A DNA stretch of 5,827 nt from NCBI GenBank assembly GCA_019348575.1, contig JAHWJE010000126.1, forward strand, positions 1 through 5,827, read 5' to 3'. This document shows, piece after piece, positions 1 to 5,462 of the stretch (the first letter of the stretch is position 1; each line of letters begins with the position of its first letter). The notes under the pieces are model-generated. The model was not told the DNA's origin. It saw only the letters and a list, made by a program, of their open reading frames with translations, and searched no databases. The DNA comes from Actinomycetota bacterium (lineage in GTDB: Bacteria > Actinomycetota > Thermoleophilia > Solirubrobacterales > Solirubrobacteraceae). Made by a program: the position numbers and the translations under genes.

Positions 1-1
1 G

Positions 2-919
2 GACGGGCGCACGAGCATCGTCATCGACGGGCGGCGGATCGACATCCGCGTGACCGTCGTCCCGCTCGTCGACGGCGAGTCGGCGGTGCTGCGGGTGCTC
101 GACGCCGGCGCGCGCCCGCTGTCGCTCGGCGAGCTCGGCATGGGCGATCGCGACCGGGCGCGCGTGGAGGACGCGCTGCGCCGCTCGCACGGCGCGATCC
201 TCTCGACCGGGCCGACGGGCTCGGGCAAGTCGACCTCCCTCTACGCGTCGGTCGGCGTCGTGAGCACGCCGGAGAAGACGCTCATGACGATCGAGGATCC
301 CGTCGAGTACCGCCTGCCCGACGTCAAGCAGATGCAGGTCTTCGAGCGCGCCGGCCTGAGCTTCGCGACCGGTCTGCGCGCGATCGTGCGCGCCGATCCG
401 GACATCATCATGGTCGGCGAGATGCGCGATCGCGAAAGCGCGAAGATCGCGATCGAGGCCGCGCTGACGGGCCATCTCGTGCTCTCCGCGCTGCACACCA
501 ACAGCGCTCCCGCGGCGCCCGCGCGACTGATCGACATGGGCATCGAGCCCTACCTCGTCGCCTCGGCGCTGGACTGCGTGATCGCCCAGCGGCTGGCCCG
601 CAGGCTCTGCGCGACCTGCCGCCGGCCGGCCGGCGCTGCGGGCAGCGACGTCGGCCTGAAGGCGGGCGCCGAGGTTCAGGTCTACGAGCCGGTCGGCTGC
701 GAGCGCTGCCGCTCGACGGGCTACCGCGGGCGGCTCGGGCTCTTCGAGGTCATGACCGTGAGCGACGAGATCCGAGCGCTGATCGTCGCCCGCGCGCCCG
801 CCGGCGAGATCGCCGCGACGGCGATCGCGCAGGGCATGACGACGCTGCGCGACGACGGCCTGCAGAAGGTCCGCGCCGGCCACACGGCGCTGGCCGAGGT
901 CGCCCGCGTCACCGGCTGA
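2..919 (+). CDS. Type II secretion / type IV pilus assembly ATPase, GspE/PilB family (C-terminal part)
   Basis: Hexameric cytoplasmic secretion ATPase that powers pilin or pseudopilin assembly at the inner face of the membrane. The frame is open through the window start and the first codons (DGRTSIVIDGRRIDIRV) already read as family sequence, so the gene begins upstream; the GTG at 50 is internal. Of the 305 visible residues, Walker A GPTGSGKST is at 70-78, the Asp box TIEDPVEY at 96-103, Walker B DPDIIMVGE at 132-140, and the His box TGHLVLSALHT at 156-166. The zinc-binding CxxC pairs are at 203/206 and 233/236, followed by TGYRGRLGLFEVM. These are all the C-terminal motifs expected of a roughly 550-residue GspE/PilB. 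The tetracysteine region argues against PilT. GspE and PilB cannot be separated without the N-terminal domain. No pilus genes follow, so this may be the last gene of its locus. Confidence 0.93.
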   Translation, partial: DGRTSIVIDGRRIDIRVTVVPLVDGESAVLRVLDAGARPLSLGELGMGDRDRARVEDALRRSHGAILSTGPTGSGKSTSLYASVGVVSTPEKTLMTIEDPVEYRLPDVKQMQVFERAGLSFATGLRAIVRADPDIIMVGEMRDRESAKIAIEAALTGHLVLSALHTNSAPAAPARLIDMGIEPYLVASALDCVIAQRLARRLCATCRRPAGAAGSDVGLKAGAEVQVYEPVGCERCRSTGYRGRLGLFEVMTVSDEIRALIVARAPAGEIAATAIAQGMTTLRDDGLQKVRAGHTALAEVARVTG

Positions 920-925
920 CAGCCG
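913..925 (+). terminator. Weak hairpin over the GspE/PilB stop codon
   Basis: Inverted repeat CGGCT-GAC-AGCCG, a 5-bp stem with a 3-nt loop, overlapping the TGA at 917-919. There is no T-tract. It is short enough to occur by chance in such GC-rich DNA. I list it because three other gene ends in the window carry hairpins in the same position. Confidence 0.25.
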
Positions 926-944
926 CGCGGACTGGCCCCGGCGA

Positions 945-950
945 TAGCCT
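945..950 (+). promoter_or_regulatory. Putative -10 element of the comA-like gene (leaderless)
   Basis: TAGCCT (in GCGATAGCCTGC) fits the actinobacterial TAnnnT -10 pattern and ends 9 nt before the ATG at 960, so transcription would start at or within a few bases of the start codon. No Shine-Dalgarno lies between the preceding stop and the ATG, which agrees with leaderless translation. I see no convincing -35 at 16-18 nt spacing. Confidence 0.45.
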
Positions 951-959
951 GCGGCGCGC

Positions 960-1742
960 ATGCCGGACTTCCTGCCGCTGCCCGACCGCAGCCCCAAGCC
1001 GCGCAGCGCCGGCCTGACGCACGTCATCGACACGGGCATCAGCACGGCGCACGCCGACGGCCTGCTGCGCCAGGCCGCCGCGCACATCGACATGGTGCGC
1101 CTCGGCTGGGGCTCGGCCTACGTCACCGCCGACCTCGAGCAGAAGCTCGCGGTCTACCGCGAGCACGGCGTGGCGGTCATGCTCGGCGGCACGCTGACCG
1201 AGCTCGCCTGGCTGCACGGCCGCCTCGACGAGCTGTGCGCCTGGCTCGACGAGCTCGGCATCGACGCGATCGAGGTGTCGAGCGGCGCCGTCGCGATCCC
1301 GCCCGCCGAGAAGGCCGCGCTGATCGAGCGCCTCGCCGCCCGCTACACCGTCTTCGCCGAGGTGGGGGAGAAGGACCCGACGGCGCTGATGGCGCCCTAT
1401 CGCTGGGTGGCGCTCATCCGCGAGGCGCTCGAGGCGGGCGCGCAGCTCGTCGTCTGCGAGGGGCGCGCGACGGGCACCGCCGGGCTGTATCGCCCCGACG
1501 GCGAGGCGCGCACCGGGCTGATCGACGAGATCGTCCACGAGGTCGACCGCGGAAAGCTCGTCTTCGAGGCGCCCCAGAAGCACCAGCAGGTGTGGCTGAT
1601 CGAGCGCTACGGGCCCGATGTGAACCTCGGCAACGTCCCACCCGCGGAGGTGCTGTCGCTCGAGACGCTGCGCCTCGGCCTGCGCGCCGACACGCTGGCG
1701 CAGCTGCACGCGCCCGTGTGCGACGACCGTGATGGACGCTAA
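960..1742 (+). CDS. Phosphosulfolactate synthase (ComA) family protein
   Basis: Family members add sulfite to phosphoenolpyruvate to make (2R)-phospho-3-sulfolactate, first step of coenzyme M synthesis in methanogens; relatives include Bacillus YitD and plant HSA32. At 260 residues it matches the usual single-domain TIM barrel of about 250. Recognisable blocks in order are KPR 13-15, DTGI 24-27, GWGS 49-52, GGT 76-78, EVSSG 105-109, EVGEK 134-138, EGRATG 167-172, FEAPQKHQQ 202-210, NLGN 222-225 and ETLRLGLRADT 235-245. Several charged positions differ from the ComA sequence I remember (DKG, VKFGWGT, EVGKK, EGRESG), so this may be a divergent subfamily with a shifted substrate. The ATG follows a -10-like element by 9 nt and begins just before family homology. 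Its 3' end overlaps the next gene by 11 nt. Family assignment is firm; the exact reaction is not. Confidence 0.88.
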   Translation: MPDFLPLPDRSPKPRSAGLTHVIDTGISTAHADGLLRQAAAHIDMVRLGWGSAYVTADLEQKLAVYREHGVAVMLGGTLTELAWLHGRLDELCAWLDELGIDAIEVSSGAVAIPPAEKAALIERLAARYTVFAEVGEKDPTALMAPYRWVALIREALEAGAQLVVCEGRATGTAGLYRPDGEARTGLIDEIVHEVDRGKLVFEAPQKHQQVWLIERYGPDVNLGNVPPAEVLSLETLRLGLRADTLAQLHAPVCDDRDGR

Positions 1743-2739
1743 GCGCGACGCTGTCCTGCTGACGGGCGTCGGCAAGCGCTACGACATCGTCAGCGCCTTC
1801 GGCGAGCACGCCTTCACGATCGCCGCCGACCCCAACCCGCTCGCGCCGGCACGCTACGCCGCCGACCTGCACGTCTCGCCGCCGCGGATCGACGACCCCG
1901 ACTACATCCCGTTCCTCGAGCGCGTCGTCGCCGAGCACGGCGTGCGCGCGGTCATCCCGCTGACCGACCTCGACATCGAGGCGCTGGCGGCGGCCGGCGA
2001 ACGGCTGCCGAGCTTCGTTCCCCCCGCGCAGATCGCGCGCGCGACCTTCGACAAGTACGAGACGCATCAGCTGCTGCTCTTCCACGGCCTGCCGTCGCCG
2101 CCGACGGTGCTGCCCGGCGAGGGGGTGGGCGGGATCGACTTCTTTCCGGTCATGGTCAAGCCGCGCCGCGGCTCGGGCGCGCGCTCGATCCATGCCGCCG
2201 CCGATCGGCAGGAGATGGAGTTCTTCGTCGGCTACGTCAAGGAGCCCGTGATGATCCAGCGGCTGATGGACGGGCCGGAGTTCTCGATCGACATCCTCTG
2301 CGACCTCGCCGGTCGCTGCCTCAACGCGATCCCGCGCACGATGATCGAGTCGCGCGGGGGAGAGTCGATCAAGGGCACGGTGATCGACGACGACGAGCTG
2401 ATCGAGCTCGGCCGCAGCGTCAGCGAGGCGCTCGGCGTTCGCGGCCCCGCGACCGTGCAGGCCTTTCGCGACGCCGAGATCGGGCTGGGCATCACCGACG
2501 TCAACACCCGCTTCGGCGGCGCCTTCCCGGCGCCGATGTACGCGGCGCGACCGGGGCGGACCTACCCTGAGCTGATCGTGCGGATGGCGCGCGGCGAGAC
2601 GATCGAGCCACACGTCGGCGACTTCGCCCACGGCCACACGTTCACCCGCTACTTCTGGCAGCTCGAGCTCGACGCGCAGCTGCGCCCGACCGGGCGCGAC
2701 ATCGTCGCCGGCGGGCCGCGCGCGCCGTCTCGCGCGTGA
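1732..2739 (+). CDS. ATP-grasp ligase, carbamoyl-phosphate-synthase-like / PylC-like
   Basis: ATP-grasp enzymes activate a carboxylate as acyl-phosphate and join it to an amine, thiol or similar nucleophile; the substrate here is unknown. In the 335-residue product, residues 7-100 form a pre-ATP-grasp Rossmann-like domain (LLTGVGKRYD, then AADPNPLAPARYAADLHVS and VIPLTDLDIEALA, typical of CarB-like stand-alone enzymes). The ATP-grasp fold follows: DKYETHQLL from 107, MVKPRRGSGARS from 141 (nucleotide-binding Lys143 and glycine-rich loop), EPVMIQRLMDGPEFSIDIL from 171, and the metal-binding stretch ITDVNTRFGG from 254. There Asp256 and Asn258 occupy the usual E-x-N positions, so the Glu is replaced by Asp. 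I chose the ATG at 1732; a GTG directly before it at 1729 is also possible. Overlap with the comA-like gene and the lack of a clear Shine-Dalgarno suggest translational coupling. The shared function is inference. Confidence 0.88.
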   Translation: MDAKRDAVLLTGVGKRYDIVSAFGEHAFTIAADPNPLAPARYAADLHVSPPRIDDPDYIPFLERVVAEHGVRAVIPLTDLDIEALAAAGERLPSFVPPAQIARATFDKYETHQLLLFHGLPSPPTVLPGEGVGGIDFFPVMVKPRRGSGARSIHAAADRQEMEFFVGYVKEPVMIQRLMDGPEFSIDILCDLAGRCLNAIPRTMIESRGGESIKGTVIDDDELIELGRSVSEALGVRGPATVQAFRDAEIGLGITDVNTRFGGAFPAPMYAARPGRTYPELIVRMARGETIEPHVGDFAHGHTFTRYFWQLELDAQLRPTGRDIVAGGPRAPSRA

Positions 2740-2743
2740 ACGG

Positions 2744-2760
2744 GCACGAGCCGCTCGTGC
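2744..2760 (+). terminator. Hairpin after the ATP-grasp gene
   Basis: GCACGAG-CCG-CTCGTGC is a perfect 7-bp stem with a 3-nt loop, starting 5 nt after the TGA at 2737-2739. There is no T-tract, as is common for actinobacterial terminators. It plausibly ends the two-gene comA-like/ATP-grasp transcript and separates it from the promoter of the next gene. Confidence 0.5.
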
Positions 2761-2795
2761 ACGCGGCGGCCCCCGCCCGCAGCTCAGGTCGGCGC

Positions 2796-2823
2796 TTGAC
2801 GTTCTGCCGGCGCGGGGTATGGG
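2796..2823 (+). promoter_or_regulatory. Promoter of the VLRF1-like gene (-35 TTGACG, -10 TATGGG)
   Basis: TTGACG at 2796-2801 matches a housekeeping -35. It is followed after 16 nt by TATGGG at 2818-2823. The -10 ends 7 nt before the ATG at 2831, so transcription would start at about the A of the start codon, giving a leaderless mRNA. No Shine-Dalgarno is at a usable distance. A perfect palindrome directly follows and overlaps this promoter. Confidence 0.55.
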
Positions 2824-2830
2824 CTAGCCC
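2821..2830. repeat. 10-bp perfect palindrome abutting the start codon
   Basis: GGGCTAGCCC is fully self-complementary, overlaps the last three bases of the proposed -10 and ends exactly before the ATG at 2831. It could be an operator half or full site for a dimeric repressor. It may also be a chance product of GC-rich sequence. No second copy was noticed in the window. Confidence 0.4.
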
Positions 2831-3907
2831 ATGGAGTCATCCGCGGCAGGCTACGTCGACGTCGCACCACTGCTCGAGGACAACCTGCGCCGCCTGGCCG
2901 CGCTGCGCCCAGGCGTCCCGGTCCTCAGCCTGTACCTCGATCTCAACCCGACCGACTTCGGGACGCAGCCGGCGCGGCAGTCGGCCTACACGTCGCTGCT
3001 CGACGAGGCGCACAAGCGCATCGAGGAACATCAGGCCGGCCACGACGCGCGCATGTCGCTGCGCGCCGACCTCGAGCGCGCGACATCCTTCCTCGCGGAC
3101 TACCAGCCCAAGCGGGGGCGCGGGCTGGCGATCTTCTGCGCCTCGCGGGCCGGCCTCTTCGAGGCCTACACGCTGCCGCGCGCGCCCAGCACGCAGATCG
3201 TGATCGACGACTCGCCGTACATGACGCCGCTGTTCGTCGCCGCCGACGTGCGCGACTGGCTCATCGTCGTCATCGACGCCCACAACGCACGCCTGCTGCA
3301 CGGCAACCCCGATCACGTCGAGGAGCTCCAGCAGGTCAGGGAGCCCGTCTCCGGACAGCACGAGGGCCAGGGCACGAGCGCTCATCAGCGCGCCGTCGAG
3401 CACCAGATCGACGAGCACCTCAAGAGGACGGCCGCCGACGTCGAGCGCCTGCTCGCGACGGGGCGCTTCGAGAAGGTCCTGGTCGGCGCGCCGGCGGAGA
3501 TCGCACCGCGCTTCGAGGAGGCCCTCGGCACCCCGGCGCGCGAGCGGATCGCCGGCCGCTTCGACGTCGAGGTTCCCGACGCGGCGCCCGACGAGATCCG
3601 GACGGCCGCAGCCGCGTGCTTCGACGAGGACGAGCGCCGCCACGAGCGCGAGCTGCTCGACCGCCTCGCCGCGGGCCTCGGGCGCGGCGAGCGCGCGGTG
3701 GCCGGGCGCGCCGACGTACTTGCGATGCTCGAGCAGGCGCGCGTGGAGACCCTGCTCTACGACGAGCGCTTCGGGTCGCCGGAGCCGAAGCTGCTCGAGC
3801 AGGCGCTCGAGCACGCCGTCGCCCAGTCGGCGGAGGTCCTGCCGCTGCGCCATCACCCCGACGCGCTGGCCGAGCACGGCCACATCGCGGCTGTCCTGCG
3901 CTTCTGA
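2831..3907 (+). CDS. eRF1-like Vms1/VLRF1-type (baeRF) protein, putative peptidyl-tRNA hydrolase
   Basis: This 358-residue protein has the three-part layout of bacterial and archaeal eRF1-like families. An N-terminal region (about 30-140) starts at VPVLSLYLDLNP and includes GLAIFCASRAGLFE. A middle eRF1 domain-2-like region (about 143-265) holds WLIVVIDAHNARLLHG, the loop GQHEGQGTSAHQR at 175-187, and RFEKVLVGAPAEI. A C-terminal L7Ae/Pelota-like region (about 283-358) holds AVAGRADVLAMLEQARVETLLYDE. Yeast Vms1 and human ANKZF1 use this fold to cleave peptidyl-tRNA on stalled, split ribosomes. Bacterial relatives are predicted to act similarly in ribosome rescue, but most are untested. Instead of a canonical GGQ the loop reads EGQG (178-181), with another Gln at 186, so the catalytic residue is uncertain. 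The gene has its own leaderless-type promoter and a strong hairpin 2 nt after its stop, so it is probably transcribed alone. Confidence 0.82.
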   Translation: MESSAAGYVDVAPLLEDNLRRLAALRPGVPVLSLYLDLNPTDFGTQPARQSAYTSLLDEAHKRIEEHQAGHDARMSLRADLERATSFLADYQPKRGRGLAIFCASRAGLFEAYTLPRAPSTQIVIDDSPYMTPLFVAADVRDWLIVVIDAHNARLLHGNPDHVEELQQVREPVSGQHEGQGTSAHQRAVEHQIDEHLKRTAADVERLLATGRFEKVLVGAPAEIAPRFEEALGTPARERIAGRFDVEVPDAAPDEIRTAAAACFDEDERRHERELLDRLAAGLGRGERAVAGRADVLAMLEQARVETLLYDERFGSPEPKLLEQALEHAVAQSAEVLPLRHHPDALAEHGHIAAVLRF

Positions 3908-3909
3908 CC

Positions 3910-3936
3910 CCGGAGTTCCCCCCGGGGGAACTCCGG
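3910..3936 (+). terminator. Strong hairpin terminator after the VLRF1-like gene
   Basis: CCGGAGTTCCCCC at 3910-3922 and GGGGGAACTCCGG at 3924-3936 are perfectly complementary over 13 bp around the single C3923. The real hairpin probably opens the inner pairs to make a small loop. It starts 2 nt after the TGA at 3905-3907. No T-tract follows (TCTGGCTCG), which fits U-tract-less actinobacterial terminators. It also insulates the downstream ABC transporter promoter. Confidence 0.8.
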
Positions 3937-3979
3937 TCTGGCTCGCCGCGCTGCTCGCCATCGGCCTGCAACCAGCGGG

Positions 3980-3985
3980 GATACT
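3980..3985 (+). promoter_or_regulatory. Putative -10 element of the fetA-like gene (leaderless)
   Basis: GATACT is close to the TATAAT-type -10 and ends 6 nt before the GTG at 3992, which would give a leaderless transcript. No Shine-Dalgarno is found at a normal distance before this GTG. I see no good -35. It lies between the upstream terminator hairpin and the gene, where a promoter is expected. Confidence 0.5.
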
Positions 3986-3991
3986 CGGCGG

Positions 3992-4669
3992 GTGCCCGAG
4001 ACGCCGCCGCTGTTCAGCTTCGAGTCGGTCAGCGTCGGTCCACCGCACGCGCGGCGGCTCGACGGGCTCGACGCCGAGCTGCCCGACTGCGGGCTGACCG
4101 TCATCGCCGGCCCGTCGGGGTCGGGCAAGTCGACGCTGCTGCGGCTGTGCAACCGCCTCGAGGTGCCGACGTCCGGGGTTGTGCGCCACCGCGGCAGCGA
4201 CGTCAAGCAGCGCGACCCGCTCGAGCTGCGCCGCGCGGTCGCGATGGTCTTCCAGCGCCCGGTGACCTTCGCGGGCAGCGTCCTGGACAACCTGCGCGAG
4301 GCCGACCCGCACTGCGACGAGGCGCGCGGCGCCGAGCTGCTCGAGCGCGCCGGCCTCGACAGGAGCTTCCTGGTGCGCGACGCGGGCGAGCTGTCGGGCG
4401 GAGAGGCGCAGCGCGCCTGCCTCGCGCGCGCGCTGGCGACCAACCCGCGCGTGATGCTCATGGACGAGCCGACGTCGGCGCTCGACGCGGCGGCTGCCGC
4501 CGTGCTCGAGCGCCTCGCCGAGCAGCTCGTCGCCGCCGGCACGCCGGTCATCTGGGTCACCCATCTCGAGCAGCAGATGCGACGGCTGGCCGACCACGTC
4601 CTGCTGCTCGAGCGCGGGCACGTTCACCGCAGCGGCACGGCGAGGGAGGTCCTGCGTGGAGAGCGGTGA
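3992..4669 (+). CDS. fetA: ABC transporter ATP-binding protein, FetA/YbbL-like
   Basis: Cytoplasmic ATPase subunit that energises the membrane partner encoded directly downstream. The 225 residues hold a complete ABC domain: Walker A GPSGSGKST at 40-48, Q-loop Gln88 in MVFQRPVTF, signature LSGGE at 134-138, Walker B VMLMDE at 154-159, D-loop SALD at 162-165 and switch His191 in VTHLEQQ. Its short length and pairing with a UPF0014 permease identify the FetAB type, which in E. coli exports iron and helps resistance to peroxide stress. Related plant proteins (STAR1/ALS3) act in aluminium tolerance, so the substrate here is not certain. The GTG start is chosen because homology (FSFESVSVG) begins a few residues later and a -10-like element lies just upstream. 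The last 14 nt overlap the permease gene, implying translational coupling. Confidence 0.85.
   Translation: MPETPPLFSFESVSVGPPHARRLDGLDAELPDCGLTVIAGPSGSGKSTLLRLCNRLEVPTSGVVRHRGSDVKQRDPLELRRAVAMVFQRPVTFAGSVLDNLREADPHCDEARGAELLERAGLDRSFLVRDAGELSGGEAQRACLARALATNPRVMLMDEPTSALDAAAAAVLERLAEQLVAAGTPVIWVTHLEQQMRRLADHVLLLERGHVHRSGTAREVLRGER
4644..4650 (+). promoter_or_regulatory. Ribosome binding site of the fetB-like gene
   Basis: GGGAGGT lies 5 nt before the GTG at 4656, inside the end of the ATPase gene. It is a strong Shine-Dalgarno and fixes the GTG as the permease start. It is the only clear Shine-Dalgarno seen at a gene start in this window, and it belongs to an internal cistron. Confidence 0.75.
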
Positions 4670-5447
4670 CGTCGGCTATCTGGGGCTCGCGGCGTCGCTC
4701 GTGCTCGTCGCGATCGCGCTCGCGATCAGCGTGCGCCTGCGCCTGCGGCTGGAGCGCGAGCTTGCCGTCTCCGTCGTGCGCGGGCTCGTGCAGCTGCTCA
4801 TCGTCGGCGCCGCGCTGGCGATCGTCATCGATCCCGGCACGCCGCTGCTGTGGTCGTGGCTGTGGGTGGCGGGGATCGTCGTCTTCGCCGCCGCGACGGT
4901 CACGCGCCGCGCGCCGGCGGTGCCCCGCCTGTTCTGGATCGCGCTCGCCGCCAACGGATTGACCGCCGCCATCGGCTTCGCGGTCGCCTTCGGCCTGGGG
5001 GTCTTCCCGGTCGAGGGCCGCACGCTCGTGCCGATCGCGGGCATGCTCGTCGGCAACTCGATGAAGTCCGCGATCGTCGTCGCCGCGCGTCTCGTCGAGG
5101 CGCTCTCGGAGGGGCGCCCGGAGGTCGAGGCGCGGCTCGCGCTCGGCCAGCCGTGGACGGCCGCGTCGCGCCCGATCGTCCGCAGCGCCCTGCGGGTCGC
5201 GCTGTCGCCGCAGATCGAGAACACGAAGGCGCTCGGGATCGTCTTCCTGCCGGGCGCGATGACCGGCCTGATCCTCGCCGGCGTGGAGCCGCTGGACGCC
5301 GTCCTCGTGCAGCTCGCGCTGATGTACCTCATCCTCGGCGCCGTCGCGACGACGACCGCCGTCACCGCGCTCGGCACAGTGCGGCGCCTGTTCACCGACG
5401 ACCACCGCCTCGTCGCCCTGCCGCGCTCGACGCGCGACACCCGCTGA
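4656..5447 (+). CDS. fetB: ABC transporter permease, FetB/YbbM-like (UPF0014)
   Basis: Integral membrane partner of the upstream ATPase, together a putative iron (or other metal/solute) exporter. The 263-residue product matches the usual FetB length. It has about seven hydrophobic segments, near 6-26, 39-58, 64-82, 93-115, 122-146, 193-212 and 215-240, with a basic loop RLRLRLER after the first. Family motifs are VRGLVQLL at 41-48, PIAGMLVGNSM at 126-136, LALGQPW at 161-167 and LPGAMTGLILAG at 198-209. The GTG start has a strong Shine-Dalgarno and overlaps fetA by 14 nt, so the two are co-translated. Downstream is a convergent gene after only 11 nt, sharing a hairpin. Substrate assignment rests on E. 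coli FetAB. No iron-responsive operator was recognised. Confidence 0.87.
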   Translation: MESGDVGYLGLAASLVLVAIALAISVRLRLRLERELAVSVVRGLVQLLIVGAALAIVIDPGTPLLWSWLWVAGIVVFAAATVTRRAPAVPRLFWIALAANGLTAAIGFAVAFGLGVFPVEGRTLVPIAGMLVGNSMKSAIVVAARLVEALSEGRPEVEARLALGQPWTAASRPIVRSALRVALSPQIENTKALGIVFLPGAMTGLILAGVEPLDAVLVQLALMYLILGAVATTTAVTALGTVRRLFTDDHRLVALPRSTRDTR

Positions 5448-5462
5448 GCGGGCATCGCTCAG
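5444..5462. terminator. Bidirectional hairpin between fetB and purU
   Basis: CTGAGCG (5444-5450), loop GGCAT, and CGCTCAG (5456-5462) form a perfect 7-bp stem. The TGA stop of fetB (5445-5447, + strand) lies in one arm and the TGA stop of purU (5459-5461, read on the - strand) in the other. The structure is the same in transcripts from both strands, so it could end both convergent genes. No T-tract is present in either direction. Confidence 0.55.

Noticed and set aside
50..52. GTG as start of the GspE/PilB gene.
   Set aside because: The frame is open upstream to the window edge and encodes conserved family sequence, so the GTG is an internal Val codon.
221..234. 14-nt sequence TCGGGCAAGTCGAC, repeated identically at 4121-4134.
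   Set aside because: Both copies encode the SGKS part of a Walker A loop in ATPase genes. Shared motif and codon preference explain the identity better than a dispersed repeat.
1414..2637. 407-codon - strand frame opposite the comA-like and ATP-grasp genes.
   Set aside because: The Arg-rich shadow product matches no family I know, and the opposite strand carries clear motifs of two known families.
2740..3203. Short + strand frame starting at the ATP-grasp stop and running into the VLRF1-like gene.
   Set aside because: It covers the intergenic hairpin and promoter and yields an Arg/Ser-rich product in the wrong frame of a recognised gene.
2837..4627. Very long open frame on the - strand (596 codons) opposite the VLRF1-like and fetA genes.
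   Set aside because: It runs antisense across two well-supported genes and the terminator between them, has a low-complexity Arg/Ala/Glu/Leu-rich composition and no recognisable domain. Long antisense frames are expected in GC-rich coding DNA.
3616..4962. 448-codon + strand frame crossing the end of the VLRF1-like gene, the hairpin and both transporter genes.
   Set aside because: It is an Arg/Ala-rich out-of-frame translation that spans a strong terminator and lies on top of three better-supported genes.
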